Assembly (NCBI GenBank): GCA_037903475.1
Contig: JBAJFG010000089.1
Location: 434,001 to 498,000 of the forward strand
DNA length: 64,000 nt
Direction of reading: 5' to 3'
DNA from: Ancylostoma caninum
Lineage: Eukaryota > Nematoda > Chromadorea > Rhabditida > Ancylostomatidae
Below are positions 12,601 to 21,224 of the stretch, in pieces. The notes beneath the pieces were generated by a model. The model was not told the DNA's origin. It did not search any database and saw only the letters and a list, made by a program, of their open reading frames with translations. Numbering within the stretch: position 1 is the stretch's first letter; each line of letters starts with the position of its first letter. Made by a program: the position numbers and the translations under genes.

Positions 12601-15600
12601 TTCAGTCACCGAATCATCCGATGCCACGCCGGTGCCATCTTCAGGTTCCGCCTTGGATGACCCAGTAAACAATGTGCTAGAGCTGCCATCTTCAGCAGGA
12701 AATTGTTAGTATGATTACCTCTTACCCTTGTTTTATGAGTTCTGGTAGACGTTGTAGGTCACACTTTGCTTTTTCTGCTAGGGAACTGAACACGTCTCAA
12801 TTTCTGCACGTTTGCTCGGAAACTGATGTTTACTGTCTCTCAGATCTTCATCTGGACGTGGATTCACGCTTGCCATTTGGGAAGTTCAAGCACTGGCTCG
12901 GAAAGAAACTCGGCATGGATACTACACAATTCGTTGTCATAAAACACTATAGGGTTTGATGTTACTCCTTGTTTGGTCTTAATTTATATAAATTAAAGCC
13001 ATGTTACTTGGCATGCATATAGAATTATGCTTCTAGGAGGACGACAAAGGATACGAATGCAATAGTAAGGACGATGAAAGTGTAAGAAATGCTCTGGACA
13101 ATGTTTTGAAGGCAAGCACAGTTTTTTGTGACCCAGTGTTCTTTTTTTTTTCAAAGTTCAGTGCGACAATTTTGTTACTATTTTGTGCCTCAGTTCCATT
13201 CCTCTTGAAATTAATTGCTGCTGATTTTTTGTCCAATTCCAGCTAGGAGTTAAGTTGAGGCCACCTCTGAAAGACGACGAGAAGCTGATCCGCGTTTTGC
13301 AGTTCGACTTGGATGAACCTAATGTAAGTTGTTTGGCGGTGTACAAATCTGCTGGAAATGGATTGCCGATCACTGACAGATTATTTTCTTTTATGTTATC
13401 TTGATTTCAGCGAGAAAACTGGAGAGTTCTCTTCGAATGTCCGGCTTCAAAGCAGACTTTAGTTGGAGATTTAATGTTGCAGTGCATTCATTTATACGCT
13501 GAAATCTACGGCCAGCGACTTCCTTTGAACCAGTGAGTCTGTTAACAGTTTTTTTTTTCGAAGTTTTTATTGCCACTGAAGTTATTTCAGAGTGCGACTC
13601 CGGGAAATGTCCACTATCAGTCGTCCAGTCAAAGCTGTTCTGAACCCTGCAGACACCCTGGATTGCCGTGGTTCTCAGTGGTCGAACAATGTGTATTTCC
13701 AGATCATAACTGGTAAGCCGTTTGCCACGCACGATATTGAACTGCGTTGATGGAATATCTTGTTTGCTTTGCAGATGAGCGCCTTATTGGCTTATTGGCC
13801 AGCCCGGTGTACCCGTACTGGTGCGCAGGTTCCGACCTTCAACTGTGGAAGTTTCTGCTATTCAAGAAGCGCTTGTTGATCCAAACGCTTCCAACCAAAT
13901 GGAATCGCTCGCTCAAAGTGTTTCTGCACTATCTGGGATTCCTGTGGAAAGACTTGCCTTCACTGAGGTTGGTTTCCGCTCGAATTGGTTTCTCCTCGAA
14001 TCAACATGTGACGTTGGTAGGATGTTATGTTGCCAACATATGTATTTATCGCATAATTTGGCTTGGCCCAACTAAATGCATGAATGCTTTATTACACTTG
14101 GCTTTGGTTGCTAGGGGGATGGAGTGAATTTTTTCTGTATAACTGAAGAAGGACGAACGATCTACGGATATGTTTGCTAGGGCTTATAATTATTTTTTGT
14201 ACTACATGTTCTCCCTTGAATGTTCCTAAACACCTTTTTTCGGATTGTTTTCCACAGATTTTTTTCACTGTTGTTGAGGTTGAATAATTCCGTTTTAAGG
14301 TCGGAAGCTCGTGGGAGAAGTGGCCGTACGCGCTCAGCCGTCTGGCTATGTTGGACGGTTCAGTGAAATTCTACGCACATCCTTCTTACTCACCGAATGA
14401 AGTACTTGAACGTATCGGTGGACGCGTAATATACTATCGGTAAGTGGCCCCAGCTTTTCTTTCATCTGCTTTTTTTCAATCTAATAGTGTTGAAAGCTCG
14501 AGCGCTAGCATTTAGTGTACTCTAAGCGCTTCTATTTCATTTGCGGCTCGACAAACATTCTGATGGAGATAAGGACCTCTTCCTCGTCCCTCACTCATGT
14601 TCTTTTCGTGCATTTTTCGTGACTAATGATAAGCTTATCGTATGTGTTGCTCTTATAAGTTCACCTTTCTTTTATTTTCCAAGTGTTGAGTCACCTGTTC
14701 AGTTTTATAATTATTAGGTTGTCGGGAAATTATTGAGACATTCAAGAGTTTTTTCAGTCTTCAAACCTTTACTCTTCTATTAGAAAATGTCAGGACTTGC
14801 TGTAATGACCATATACACCTATCACCTCGGGCCACCTATAAGGAACAATACGTACACTGCGGGATAGGTAATCATGTTAATACAGGTCAAAGAACATATC
14901 AGTCAGCAGTCGAAAATCGTAATAGTTGGCGAGACCAAGGAGTGTTCAAGTTACCAGACAAGTTGTTAGATAGAAAGCATGAGGTCGGGCAAGGGTGAAG
15001 AGTATGGCACCGTGCTCCATGTCTGCTCCTTCTGCTGTAGATGAGCCAACAAGTCATTTGAGGATGTATTTTGTTGTGCACCTCGACATGTTGGTATTTC
15101 TTTTCTATAAAAGTGACTGTCGTCGCCCTAAACTAACTACTGTAAATGCTGCTGTTTTCAACTACACTGCGTCACAGTAACTTCAGTGGAGCATACCCTG
15201 CTTCTCAGCTCAGGAGATTGCCGATTAGGAAAATGGACTTAGGCAGACGTATCGCCCGAAAAGGAACGTTGGAACCGAAGGCTCGCAGTTGTATGGCCGA
15301 GGGGCTCCGGGCATAGGTGCGATAGTCCGAGCCAAGGCTCAGACCCCTTTCACTTTGGGAGGGGGCCAGTAGACCCCCTTCACCAAACCAGTTACAGAAG
15401 ACAAGGAAGTGAAGAAATCAAAAGTTTAGTAAAGTGAAACTGAACAAATTCAATGATAGAGGATATTCTATTGCTATTCTATTGCTGTCCATGTGAATAA
15501 AGGAGTCAGGAATCGAAATGACGTTAGTGTTGAATGGAGCGCGCAATGTGACCATTGCCGCAGACAGAGAAAATGACGAGCGAATCTCTATGTGAAGGAT

Positions 15601-17362
15601 AAAGAATTAGATATGAGTGAAGGGTATCTAATTGAAGCTTAAACCTAGTAGAGTTTACATGTTAGAAGTGGGAAGCGATAGATAACATGTTTACGGAGAA
15701 ATTTTTGAACACATAAGGGTATGAAAAACATAGCATGTATGTTTCTAAGATCATTATGGAAAAGTTCGTGAACTAACCGGAAAGAGGATAGTCCTCCACA
15801 ATTTGAAAAGATTTTCTCTTCATTTTCGTATATAAGTTGTGATAGTTAGTGTAAGATGAGCAGGCAAAAAAGTGGTACCAACAGGACGGTCGAAAACTCT
15901 ACAAATTAGGTGTTTTTCAAAGGATTTCGTCTTGTGTTTCCGAGAAAGTGGTAAGTATTTACATGTATACATACTAGAAAGGATGCGCTTTCCGCCCATA
16001 TACAAATGTATGGGGGAAACCCTTTTCTGGTTGAAAAATAGGGTGGGTGAGCCGAAACAACGGGGCATTCTCGTGCCCGTTGTTAGACAAATGGCGAGAT
16101 AGTGCGATGAGGGAAGAGAGGCGCGCGCATGGGGTGAGAATGGCTTCAGAAACATTCTCACCCCCCTTCACAGAAAAAGACACGCAACCACATGAAACGA
16201 GATGTGGTTTTTCAGTTAGGGGATTGGAGGAGGAGAACATAGATGCAATTCACTCCTAGGTTTCATTTCCGAATAAAGCTGTAATAAGCAAAAATAGCTC
16301 AAAAGCAGGTATAATTTCAGTGTCAAATTTTTGTATGTAGGAGAGAAGAAATGTTGCGCAGTTGTGTATGTATGAGTGGACCATATCATGAAGGTGTGCT
16401 GAGGACTATCTTCATTCATGTAATCAATGGCTGTTTCCTCATTTGAAAGCAGTATTCTAGAGCATCCGCAGCACGACAGCGATGACTCATCGCTATCGTA
16501 TGGTTTCATGAAACTGTTGAACGGTGTGTTCGCAGAAATATATTGCAAGATTTGCTCAGTTTCCATGGCATTTGAAGACATGTTGGGTATTATATCAATG
16601 GATAGGGCATTGAGACTTACTTACCAATACCACAACTCTTACCAAAAGGAAGCAGAAAGCCCCCCCCCCCGGTCGACACCTTTCACTTTTTGCCCAGTAA
16701 CCCCCTTCACTTTGGCAGGGGCGTTCTCACCCCTATCGCACCTATGGCTCCGGGGCGAATGCCATGATAATGTTGTCATCCTTCCTGCTCCCAATGGTGC
16801 TATATAGGACCTCGTAAAAGAAAATCTTTTGAATTGGGTGCTCGTACATTTTCGTGTCTAGATAACAAGTGGAGCTGCGCCATGTCCTAACATACCCATG
16901 ACGCAGATGCTCAGAGAGCATGGTATCACATATCCATGTATCATAGGAATAGGTCATGTGGGAGGGCTGCAAGAAAGAATTTATGGTGAAGTGTCTCAAT
17001 CATTTCCCGACAACCTAATAGTTACGTTCACCAAATTAACTGATTTGGCCACGAACGTTCTTTGCTGGCTTTGACTACCTTTTGGCCAGATAACCCGATT
17101 TTTGACTGGCACTGCCGTTGAGGAAATTTCCGCTACACCTGGGCTAGGCCATATTTTTGCTCTCTTTCAACATGCAACACTTCTCGTAATGACTGTATAT
17201 TTATTAAGAATTTTCAGTGATACTGCTGAAGCACGGAAAGAGCTTTCGATTGAGGATAGAAAGCAGATTCAAATCAAAGAGAATGGGCAGAATATGACTG
17301 CTACTGCTCGTCGAAAAGAACGGCCGTTGAGGATTCAAATGAGCAGTACTAGTGAACCTTGA
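612..17362 (+). CDS. USP47-type ubiquitin carboxyl-terminal hydrolase, C-terminal part (partial, with frameshift)
   Basis: Deubiquitinase C-terminal region, expected to act as ubiquitin-like and substrate-binding modules; the catalytic cysteine and histidine boxes are not in the window. Exons read as 612-756, 10852-10934, 11259-11402, 12425-12478, 12536-12704, 12844-12953, 13037-13111 (GC donor), 13243-13323, 13411-13532, 13591-13712, 13775-13967, 14300-14439 and 17218-17362. All phases agree and the stop is TGA at 17360-17362. The family match rests on the last four exons: VLVRRFRPSTVEV, ALSGIPVERLAF, LDGSVKFYAHP and GGRVIYYRD, which follow the order of the human USP47 C-terminus as I recall it. 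Ser/Thr-rich linkers lie in exons 11259-11402 and 12536-12704. In exon 13775-13967 the reading frame changes at an 8-bp tandem duplication (13783-13798). Intron 1 is over 10 kb and holds the LTR retrotransposon; the last intron holds a mariner relic. USP40 is a less likely alternative. The product is fairly sure, the 5' exon 612-756 less so. Confidence 0.7.
757..2199. other. Intron sequence with repeat debris
   Basis: This is the start of the first large intron. The only recognisable content is a repeat tract near 800-890 carrying CCATAGGTGCGGTAG (808-822) and CCCCCTTCAC. The same motif set recurs at 2302-2317, 15312-15325 and 16732-16747. Open frames on both strands look like chance reading of repeat sequence. 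No exon is supported. Confidence 0.5.
2200..2982 (+). repeat. Dispersed repeat 'A', copy 1 (interrupted by the LTR element)
   Basis: This stretch matches 45690-46410 and 55587-56155 in the same order: a GTGATGAGGRTTAG block with a TATAAAAGAG-like box, a CACCACTATTGGG block (seen in copies 1 and 2), a run of 50-bp GGCGCACCCTTATCAC units, a conserved AATTTCGTRRC tail and an ACTAAG...GTTATTATAAG end. In this copy the end is split: ACTAAG stops at 2982 and CCCGTTATTATAAG resumes at 10703, with the retrotransposon between. The outer 5' limit is uncertain. No protein of this repeat is recognised. Confidence 0.7.
2731..2870 (+). repeat. 50-bp tandem repeat, three units
   Basis: Units begin at 2731, 2781 and 2831, each opening with GGCGCCGGCGCACCCTTATC and ending in CCCCCACTTCTG. 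Spacing is exactly 50 bp. Only a few substitutions separate the units. The same unit is present in the other copies of repeat A. Confidence 0.9.
2983..3268 (-). repeat. 3' LTR of the retrotransposon
   Basis: 286 bp, TGTGACGGG...TCTACA on the + strand. It pairs with 10413-10698 at 284 of 286 positions. A purine-rich run (GGAGGGA on the minus strand, complement of 3271-3277) lies next to its inner edge and is the likely polypurine tract. Confidence 0.95.
3299..5077 (-). CDS. Integrase C-terminus fused to a large unknown domain (downstream ORF of the retrotransposon)
   Basis: 592 codons in a frame different from the upstream polyprotein. Residues about 20-80 are the integrase C-terminal barrel with the GPY/F motif (WEGPYRV, residues 46-52), so this part belongs to pol. 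Residues about 120-450 match no family I can name; they hold short hydrophobic strands (RVFIALP, SIIIAWP, GTLMFFP) and no obvious signal peptide or transmembrane helix. The last 100 residues are a basic Arg/Ser/His/Asp-rich tail with repeated HRPDDPRS-like units. A strong splice acceptor (CTGTTTCAG on the minus strand, exon edge at 4715) falls at residue 121. The unknown part could therefore be expressed from a spliced RNA as a separate protein. The frame break near 5110 may be a 1-nt insertion. Confidence 0.75.
   Translation of the reverse strand: MREKMKSGYDKDKRVCRNPPKVGDRVYMRIPSEKQSAQNPKLVNPWEGPYRVIDTSENSALITLIGSNKEPVRVPFDTLRKLPPGVSNEPIQTKKSRGKRGRPKKKPTEESPTSSKIICFRTLIGADYVLNLRRRCGCGLFGQMAHCALPDLTFWVARSKVVNDMFELANIASISEEECWSNSDKERELRMKNSQYLSPYGIAIAMDAHRKRCPEYAKAINMAKGERFEHSAVFPWPVRYDLGAYVTTAISMLDYVQVPGGPPNPNLRVFIALPHSFAKVNAEVDYDEAVTMYVYDEWSTLAKKLMETQHTPSIIIAWPDKMPESRAMRQLLMALERHLQTGGTLMFFPSPFEDNNEQEWRAMADTCAEFVRYLTDPSRRFEALVRDHYSGVRDSAPYTHPAGCLGTEPRFKKSPFSGRQILLYLEKMRLTINDVIKIKEFDFASAEVKERRRKEKLLKAKRRREEHMPNFYVIQDPERRRHDMNITFRAPHERRRNSSPTMRSPHGDQAKRDCRSHSPTRSGDHQNRAGCSSREARIRDEQRSSRRPDDQRHTSRHEDEPRTSSHRPDDPRSHSHRRDDKVMRAGKENPRK
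5106..10103 (-). CDS. Gag-Pol polyprotein of the retrotransposon
   Basis: 1665 codons starting at ATG 10103. The N-terminus is helical and coiled-coil-like, followed by a gag region around residues 290-460. A zinc knuckle CFNCNESGHLRRDC spans residues 536-549. The aspartic protease has ALLDTGSQ with DTG at 614-616. Reverse transcriptase has VDYRKLNQV and the catalytic YLDD at 1049-1052. RNase H has IHTDASYQG (Asp about 1204) and FTDHKAL. Integrase has an HHCC zinc region, then the catalytic triad D1487, D1547, E1583, with 35 residues between the last two. The reading frame ends in TAG at 5106-5108 inside the integrase C-terminus, which continues in the neighbouring ORF in another frame. Product: capsid, protease and replication and integration enzymes of an LTR retrotransposon. 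Confidence 0.95.
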   Translation of the reverse strand: MDDNVSDINAEELERILLDEPSMSQQFATMNATLDKLVSTVTALAKNTQAQVRHLTGVMREHVNALESAPELIADSFVQGSTRSSTRTNEELLQVAHAVIDSDRAALLTELANLDKIGDDLSKLSQLVTKNMVEVLDETLSQADHDDRCMRELADLLQVNSTEVVEEVKKLQAQRKNRLTSAEFQEPANVTQGPSTSGSQKQPVYEQLNAGEFGDVEYYTEFDPIAAAQGRCAGKHGQPRLCMNPNDPPAMSFQREKTGNVRPRIPAPSRSTLTSRQDQGGCHNIDANMGRMFAAMALPEVEVFKDPQGRKFNDFITRFTIKYQGLGLCNDMLVRLLLSKLDGNPRAVAEALPRHVREGDFDVLVESLKAKFNLNDSAEQMKAYMELKRLRKKGDVTRYCLELESLTSKAYPDASDEELSRTRARELVAQLSEWPEYLQFYTTMELAPKGCAYEMVKNMALRCERSKEVAATLREVTQAGKPRRPQFSQRNLAQEQGQKPFPERSSRIPGGTKTSGEVGIKERSGITKERSKIPKCFNCNESGHLRRDCKEPNKKMASNKSDDQHPAAPKIFTTSLNKWICGSVEACETQKELFGEQTVADVRLLGLSRKALLDTGSQISIIPLEMFQASLAAGFDLNRDVEEIEMDRQQSIFDASGNKMTFKGAVRLTLRLNGGVEQRIALFVMPGGDGMLVLGTNALRKLGFSLIPESKLMLPVDATVKKPSSSTRKEVQNGEKRRRQRKPEQLIASVAKRVYIRPGETKTVPIKCGTTMESGILWSNSSLIPDVVYDGDTSQLDIPVTNTGTEPKVFKLEETIGNLEKSRVVETEPVKYQGNMLERTATTTEDREEKLIKLLYANKNGNRSEALEALVMQCSHVFAVTDQELTQTKMVEHTIDTGDAAPIKQKARPIPLATRVELRQILKDLQDRKVIEPSRPIVLVQKKDGTLRLCVDYRKLNQVTKVDSYPLPTIDTILQSLKGKKVFSTLDLSSGYWQIALSEDAKEKSAFTTTEGLYQFLVLPFGLAQSPPVFQRLMHAVLGPLLEDRVFCYLDDIMVATSSMEEHLATLENVFKKLEDAGLKLNPKKCVLIEDKVEFLGHVIDKEGIHMDPAKVEAIVQYPLPQNRSELRTFLGLCSYYRKFVLGFSKVAAPLHELTSEKTDFEWNASRKLCFEKLKRIITEAPVLAQPDIEGARSGRRPFRIHTDASYQGLGAVLSQEGDDGFLHPIFFASKGLTSAEKRYHVTDLEALAVVFALRKFHMFVYGLPVEVFTDHKALTALFKRTTVSDRVLRWALELQKYNLKIVYLKGAANRVADALSRGATPVADCDGGEEIPNELIVAAITEEPEWTKELRQHQIYGRIIKDLEQGNLGSDVVFPETNRKFKVADFMMDQGLLSLLEKDVCLRVVPPSKRRSVFNEAHAGLLAGHFGPKKVIRQLSKRVFWETMRRDVLKWSEECRECICHNGRRAMVPSLKPIVTSKPYEIVAMDIVEMGLTSDGNRYILSIIDHFSKFGGAYAIPNKTAGCVARVFFERWIAEGARQPKCILSDQGGEFDNKLMKELRELMGIEHVFTKGYNPRENGVTERFNQTLIRMLKKKVSVPTEWDRMLPFCVFAYNTSVHESTGESPFFLLHGFDAYVPWNAVPGHEVSKYAVDLDSYAQEIETDR
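10395..10412 (-). other. Primer-binding site of the retrotransposon
   Basis: Directly next to the inner edge of the 5' LTR, with no gap, the minus strand reads TGGGGGCCGAACAAAGCC. TGG at this position is the complement of a tRNA 3' CCA. The priming tRNA was not identified. Confidence 0.7.
10413..10698 (-). promoter_or_regulatory. 5' LTR of the retrotransposon (promoter and polyadenylation signals)
   Basis: 286 bp copy of the LTR. On the minus strand TATATAAGG (complement of 10513-10521) is a TATA-box candidate and AATAAAA (complement of 10462-10468) a polyadenylation candidate about 50 nt further on, as expected for a short R region. On the + strand a GTAAGT follows CAG near 10640; its use is unknown. 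Confidence 0.8.
14717..17015. mobile_element. Mariner-like relic with terminal inverted repeats, inside the last USP47 intron
   Basis: Inverted ends GGTTGTCGGGAAATTATTGA (from 14717) and its near-perfect complement at 16995-17015, flanked by TA on both sides. The 2299-bp interior has no recognisable transposase frame and contains other repeats: tracts at 15300-15390 and 16660-16755 share CCTTTCACTTT and the CTATCGCACCTATGG motif with repeat debris near 0.8 and 2.3 kb. A decayed element later enlarged by nested insertions fits best. Confidence 0.6.
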
Positions 17363-18635
17363 CTCGGAACAGATGATGGTCTTTTGTTAATCCCTTCAGT
17401 TTTTGCCTTTATTGTGACAGGTCGTCAGCCTCTCTTTGTCGTACTCATAAAAAGGGCTCGGTGGACGGGTTGATCTCGTATGTGGCTAGTGGGAACAGTG
17501 ACTTTCCCGCCCATCGATCTCGTCTTTCCGAGACTGTGCATGGTAGCATTTGAAAATGGATTACGCCGTTGAAGAACAGCAATAATTTTCACATTTCGTG
17601 TTATATTTGGGGTTCCATCACTATCTACGTACATTGGTGTCATTTTTGGTTTGTCTTGTTGCTGCGATTAGACCGATTACGATATCATCTACAAATTTGT
17701 CTCACTATTACACTATTTCTTTCCATTAGATTATTACTGCTAGCGGATGTACATTGTTGGTGTTAATGTGTTTTGTGCCAATTAGTACTGCTGCACTTGC
17801 TTAAATGAAGTAACGCCGTCCGCATTCGGGTTGAGGAATCATATTGTATGGCGCAGCCATAAGGAGATGTTTGTCAAGCCGAATTTGTTCGTTTCGTATT
17901 TCTTCTTTCGTCTCAGCTTTGTTTTACTTGATTTTCCAACCCGAATGTAGTTCAAAGATCACATTATTCTATTGTAAATCAAATTTAGTCTTAGCACCGA
18001 GTGTTTGCTCCTTCTCATTTCTCTCCAGAAGTTTTTCGAACATTATTGCAGAAGCTATGAATGAAGATTTTTACTTGATTTTCGCATTTAGTCTTAAACG
18101 TTGTTCATGGTAAAAGTTCATGATACCTCATGGCTAGTTCTCTTAGCTACGGCGATCACAATCACTTTTTCCGCAGTATATGATGTCTTAGTATGTATAT
18201 GTGCGGGCCGCCTGCTTTCTCTCAATCCTTTCAATTGCTGCACACTTTTCCGCGTTCTTTTTCCTTCTGCCGTCTGTCCAATCATGGTATTACTCATGCT
18301 TGCGGTGCTGCAAAGTTGACGCGCCTCTACAGAACTTCAGAGAGTTTTCGCTGTGTTTCAAAGCGGCGAACGTGGAAGCACGCTTTGTTGGCACGGCAGT
18401 CGCGACGGTAGGATCAGGGACATTCCTCACCTGCTAGGGTTTCCATTCCTCCTCTCTGTTCTGCATTATGTATCGGGGCGTCAACTTTGCAGCGGCGCAA
18501 GCCTGAATAAAGCCTTTTTTCCTTGGTGGAACCCATTATAGCTTTTAGTACTTTGTACTAGAGGTAGTTGTCGATTTCAAAAATTCCGTACCACGAAGTG
18601 AATGAACGACCAGCGAATTACTCACAGAGCTGCAA
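17363..18635. other. Intergenic, nothing recognised
   Basis: Downstream of the USP47-type stop codon. Short open frames lack splice context and motifs. An AATAAAG at about 18505 is too remote to be assigned as the polyadenylation signal with confidence. Confidence 0.5.
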
Positions 18636-18885
18636 TGGCGGACGCACGGGTGAGAGGGCGAGAGGTTGAAACTACTTTACAAATGGAAATTTTGTATCAG
18701 TTTATTTTCAATTGTTTATTTTTATCATCTTTTCAATAAATTTTATTTTTTTTTTGAATATTCTTCATTAATTATTTGTCAGTGTTATTTAGTGTTTTTA
18801 TTCATTTTGTTTTCCATCTGGGTCCCCAAAATGGCGGAAACCCCACTTTTTCCACCCCTGCTCCGCCCGCTTTTTGCGTCCGCCA
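18636..18885. mobile_element. 250-bp MITE with TGGCGGACGCA inverted ends
   Basis: Ends are TGGCGGACGCA (18636-18646) and TGCGTCCGCCA (18875-18885), with TGCA close outside both ends. The interior is AT-rich. A second, more diverged member with the same interior order (TTTTGTATCAGTTTATT, then GTCCCCAAAA.GGCGGA.ACCCC) lies at 31390-31674. Confidence 0.75.
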
Positions 18886-19299
18886 CTGCAGACCAGAAGT
18901 ATTTTTCATAGTTTTGGACTGCTGAACCTACAGTAACCCAACAGTACTTACCTTTTTCACCTTCAGATTTGTTCTGCGTCCACTCCCCAAGATTTCTGGA
19001 CACGAGAGTATGTACTCGTTGGTACTCGACGCATTCCTCTACGTATATATCACCGAGGGGAGGGTGTCTGTTGAAAACACCCACATTACTCAAAGGCAGC
19101 AGTCACACGGAAATTCTCAATTCTGAAGTTAGTCGCTTACCACTAGTTACAGTTGGCCACTGGACAATCACAACAATGATACTTGAACACCGCGAATCGC
19201 CGTCTACTCTGAAGATGCTGCCGTGGACGCATTTGTCGCTTTGGACAAAAGAGTTTCGTCCAGCTAACGCAGTCGACTGTGCGCATGTGGTTTAGCACG

Positions 19300-19937
19300 G
19301 GGTGGTGTATGGAAGGAGTATTCTTCGCAGAGTTTCGTGGCAGGACCCATCACGGAACACTTATTCGCGCTATGGGAGAGTAAGTTGATGGCCGGCGACT
19401 TAACCATCTTCGCTTCGCTGACGACCTCGTCCCTATAACACCAACCATCAGAGAAGCGGAACGGATGCTGGCCGACTTCTACGGCGCATGTGGAAAGATC
19501 AGTATCTAGCTGATTCTGACGAAAACAATGTTCATGAAAAACGGACAGGTCCCGGATGCCTTATTTTCGCTCGACGGAACGACCATATCCGAATGCTCCA
19601 ACTATGTACGTATATCTAGGTCGGAAAGTCAACATGATAAATGACCTCGCTCCAGAGCTGCGGAAACGAGCGGCTTGAGGAGCTTACAAGAGCATCGAGG
19701 ACCCACCTCTTCAACACAACGGTTCACCCTGCTTTGACGTACGCCTCAGAAACCTGGGCGCTGCTTAAGCAGGATGAGAATGCGGTCAGCGTCATCGAAC
19801 GCTCAGTCGAGAGGGTCATGCTAAGAGTAAGCCGCCTCACGCAGGTGAGGCTAGAATACGGAGTTCCACCCTTCGTGAGCTGTCGAAGATCAGGGACGCT
19901 GCCGCTTACGCCAAGTTGAGTAAGGTCGTGGTGCGTC
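19300..19937 (+). mobile_element. RTE-type LINE reverse transcriptase relic
   Basis: Split over frames, the + strand encodes HLRFADDLVPITPTI (with the FADD catalytic box), ERMLADFYGACGKI, KTMFMKNGQVPDA, SNYVYLGRKVNM, LAPELRKR, LTYASETWALLKQDENAV and KIRDAAAYAKLSK. This is the order of the palm, thumb and C-terminal part of the RTE-clade LINE ORF2 common in strongylid nematodes. Stops and frameshifts interrupt it and the 5' part is missing. It ends abruptly where the TTAA-flanked element begins at 19942. Confidence 0.85.
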
Positions 19938-19941
19938 TTAA

Positions 19942-20509
19942 AGGCAGTGTCCAGGCAAAAATTTCGATACTTCAATTCTACAATATTGTTACTCTACTCG
20001 ACGAGCTGATTGCAACTGTATAGATTTTACCCGTAGAAACCTTGAAATTTGTGGTTTTAGAAGGTTGAAAGTCACGATGTGGACGAGTTGTCCGGTGCAA
20101 AATGAAAAGGAGGCAATAAATCTTCTCGAACTCTCGAACTTTTAGACAAACCAGCTAAATATTGCTACGGATGATCCTAAGGGACATCTTGTTGATTGCT
20201 TTTTGCTTTTTCCCATTAGTATTCCTACCAGTAACCATTTTTTTCCGAAATCTGTGGCGAAATTCTGGATTGATGCTGATTAAAAGCCTGTCAAATTTAA
20301 GAATGCATGTTCAACATGTTAGCACATGTTGGTGTGAGTTCCATCCGCAGCATAACAGAATAGAGAGGGACCAGACTTTTAGACAGTAAAACATGTCTTT
20401 ATAATCTTAGGCATGACTTAACATGTTTTCACGAAATCTTCGAATGGGCGGAGCGGGCACTGGATCGGTTTTGGGTACTGATACTGAAGATTCTGCCTGG
20501 ACACTGCCT
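19942..20509. mobile_element. piggyBac-like MITE, copy 1
   Basis: Inverted ends AGGCAGTGTCCAGGCA (from 19942) and TGCCTGGACACTGCCT (to 20509), each flanked by TTAA (19938-19941 and 20510-20513). A TTAA target duplication is the hallmark of piggyBac-type transposition. No transposase frame is present in the 568-bp body. Two relatives with AGGCAGTGTSTCACCTC ends lie at 40141-40545 and 43730-44185. Confidence 0.75.
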
Positions 20510-20672
20510 TTAACAACCGGTTGGACAACAGGCGTCAGCAACTGGACTCCACTAACCGCGTCGTCGAAAACATGAAATTTTTGCTTTCTAAACCCTCCGA
20601 AGCACCCTGCTAATGATTGATAGCCGCAGTTTACCAAGTTTTTCCACAGCCCACCATACTGTCGTATAGTAT
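20407..20672 (-). CDS. Possible terminal exon of an unrecognised gene, or exon fragment
   Basis: Reading the minus strand from an acceptor-like CTGTATAG (edge at 20672), 88 codons are open to TAA. The peptide contains YGGLWKNLVNCGYQ, GCFGGFRKQKFHVFDD and a C-terminal RRFRENMLSHA, which has natural protein composition. The last third lies inside the piggyBac-like MITE. No upstream exon on this strand could be joined, so this may be a gene fragment or chance. No function is proposed. Confidence 0.3.
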
Positions 20673-21224
20673 CTATACAGTTTTTTTTTGTGAACCCGCG
20701 TATTTACACACAACTGTAGCTCCAGGTAGCTCCAGGTTTCTGGGTTGATGCCAGAGTTTTTCTTGTCCTCTTGTCATATAAAGTTAGAGTTCATGATAGT
20801 TCTCACGATGTAGCTATTGAGAAATTATGGTTTCCCATGCCGTTTTTGTTTTCGAAATAAAATTCTTTTTGGGTGCGGGTCCTTAGTTACCCATGGCATC
20901 TGGCAGGAAGGGAAGCGAGAGCGCTCCGCAGTTATTGTCTGCACTAATACATAATTGTAGTGCAATAATTTTGATAGATAATCATGATAGAGTGATAAAT
21001 CCACTCCTTTTCTCTTTTGGCCACTCTTTTTCACTCGTTCAATTTTTCCTAAACCACAGAATCTCCCGATTTTCTAGGATTCTATGCTCATTTGAGAATT
21101 CTCCGCTAGTCGAAGAATATATAGTACGTCTGCTTTTAACATCTGAGGTAACTAAATGCCCCCCCCCCCCCTCCCATTCCTTTTAATTGAAGATGACCCC
21201 TGGTTGAAAATTAGTTGAATTCAG

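Noticed and set aside
12782..12843. Earlier acceptor (TGCTAG, 12781) for the USP47 exon ending at 12953
   Set aside because: Phase from exon 12536-12704 would give an immediate stop; the TCTCTCAG acceptor at 12843 keeps the frame.
13747..14127. Long + strand frame continuing past 13967
   Set aside because: After the 8-bp duplication this is the shifted frame; the homologous residues are in the other frame and the exon ends at 13967.
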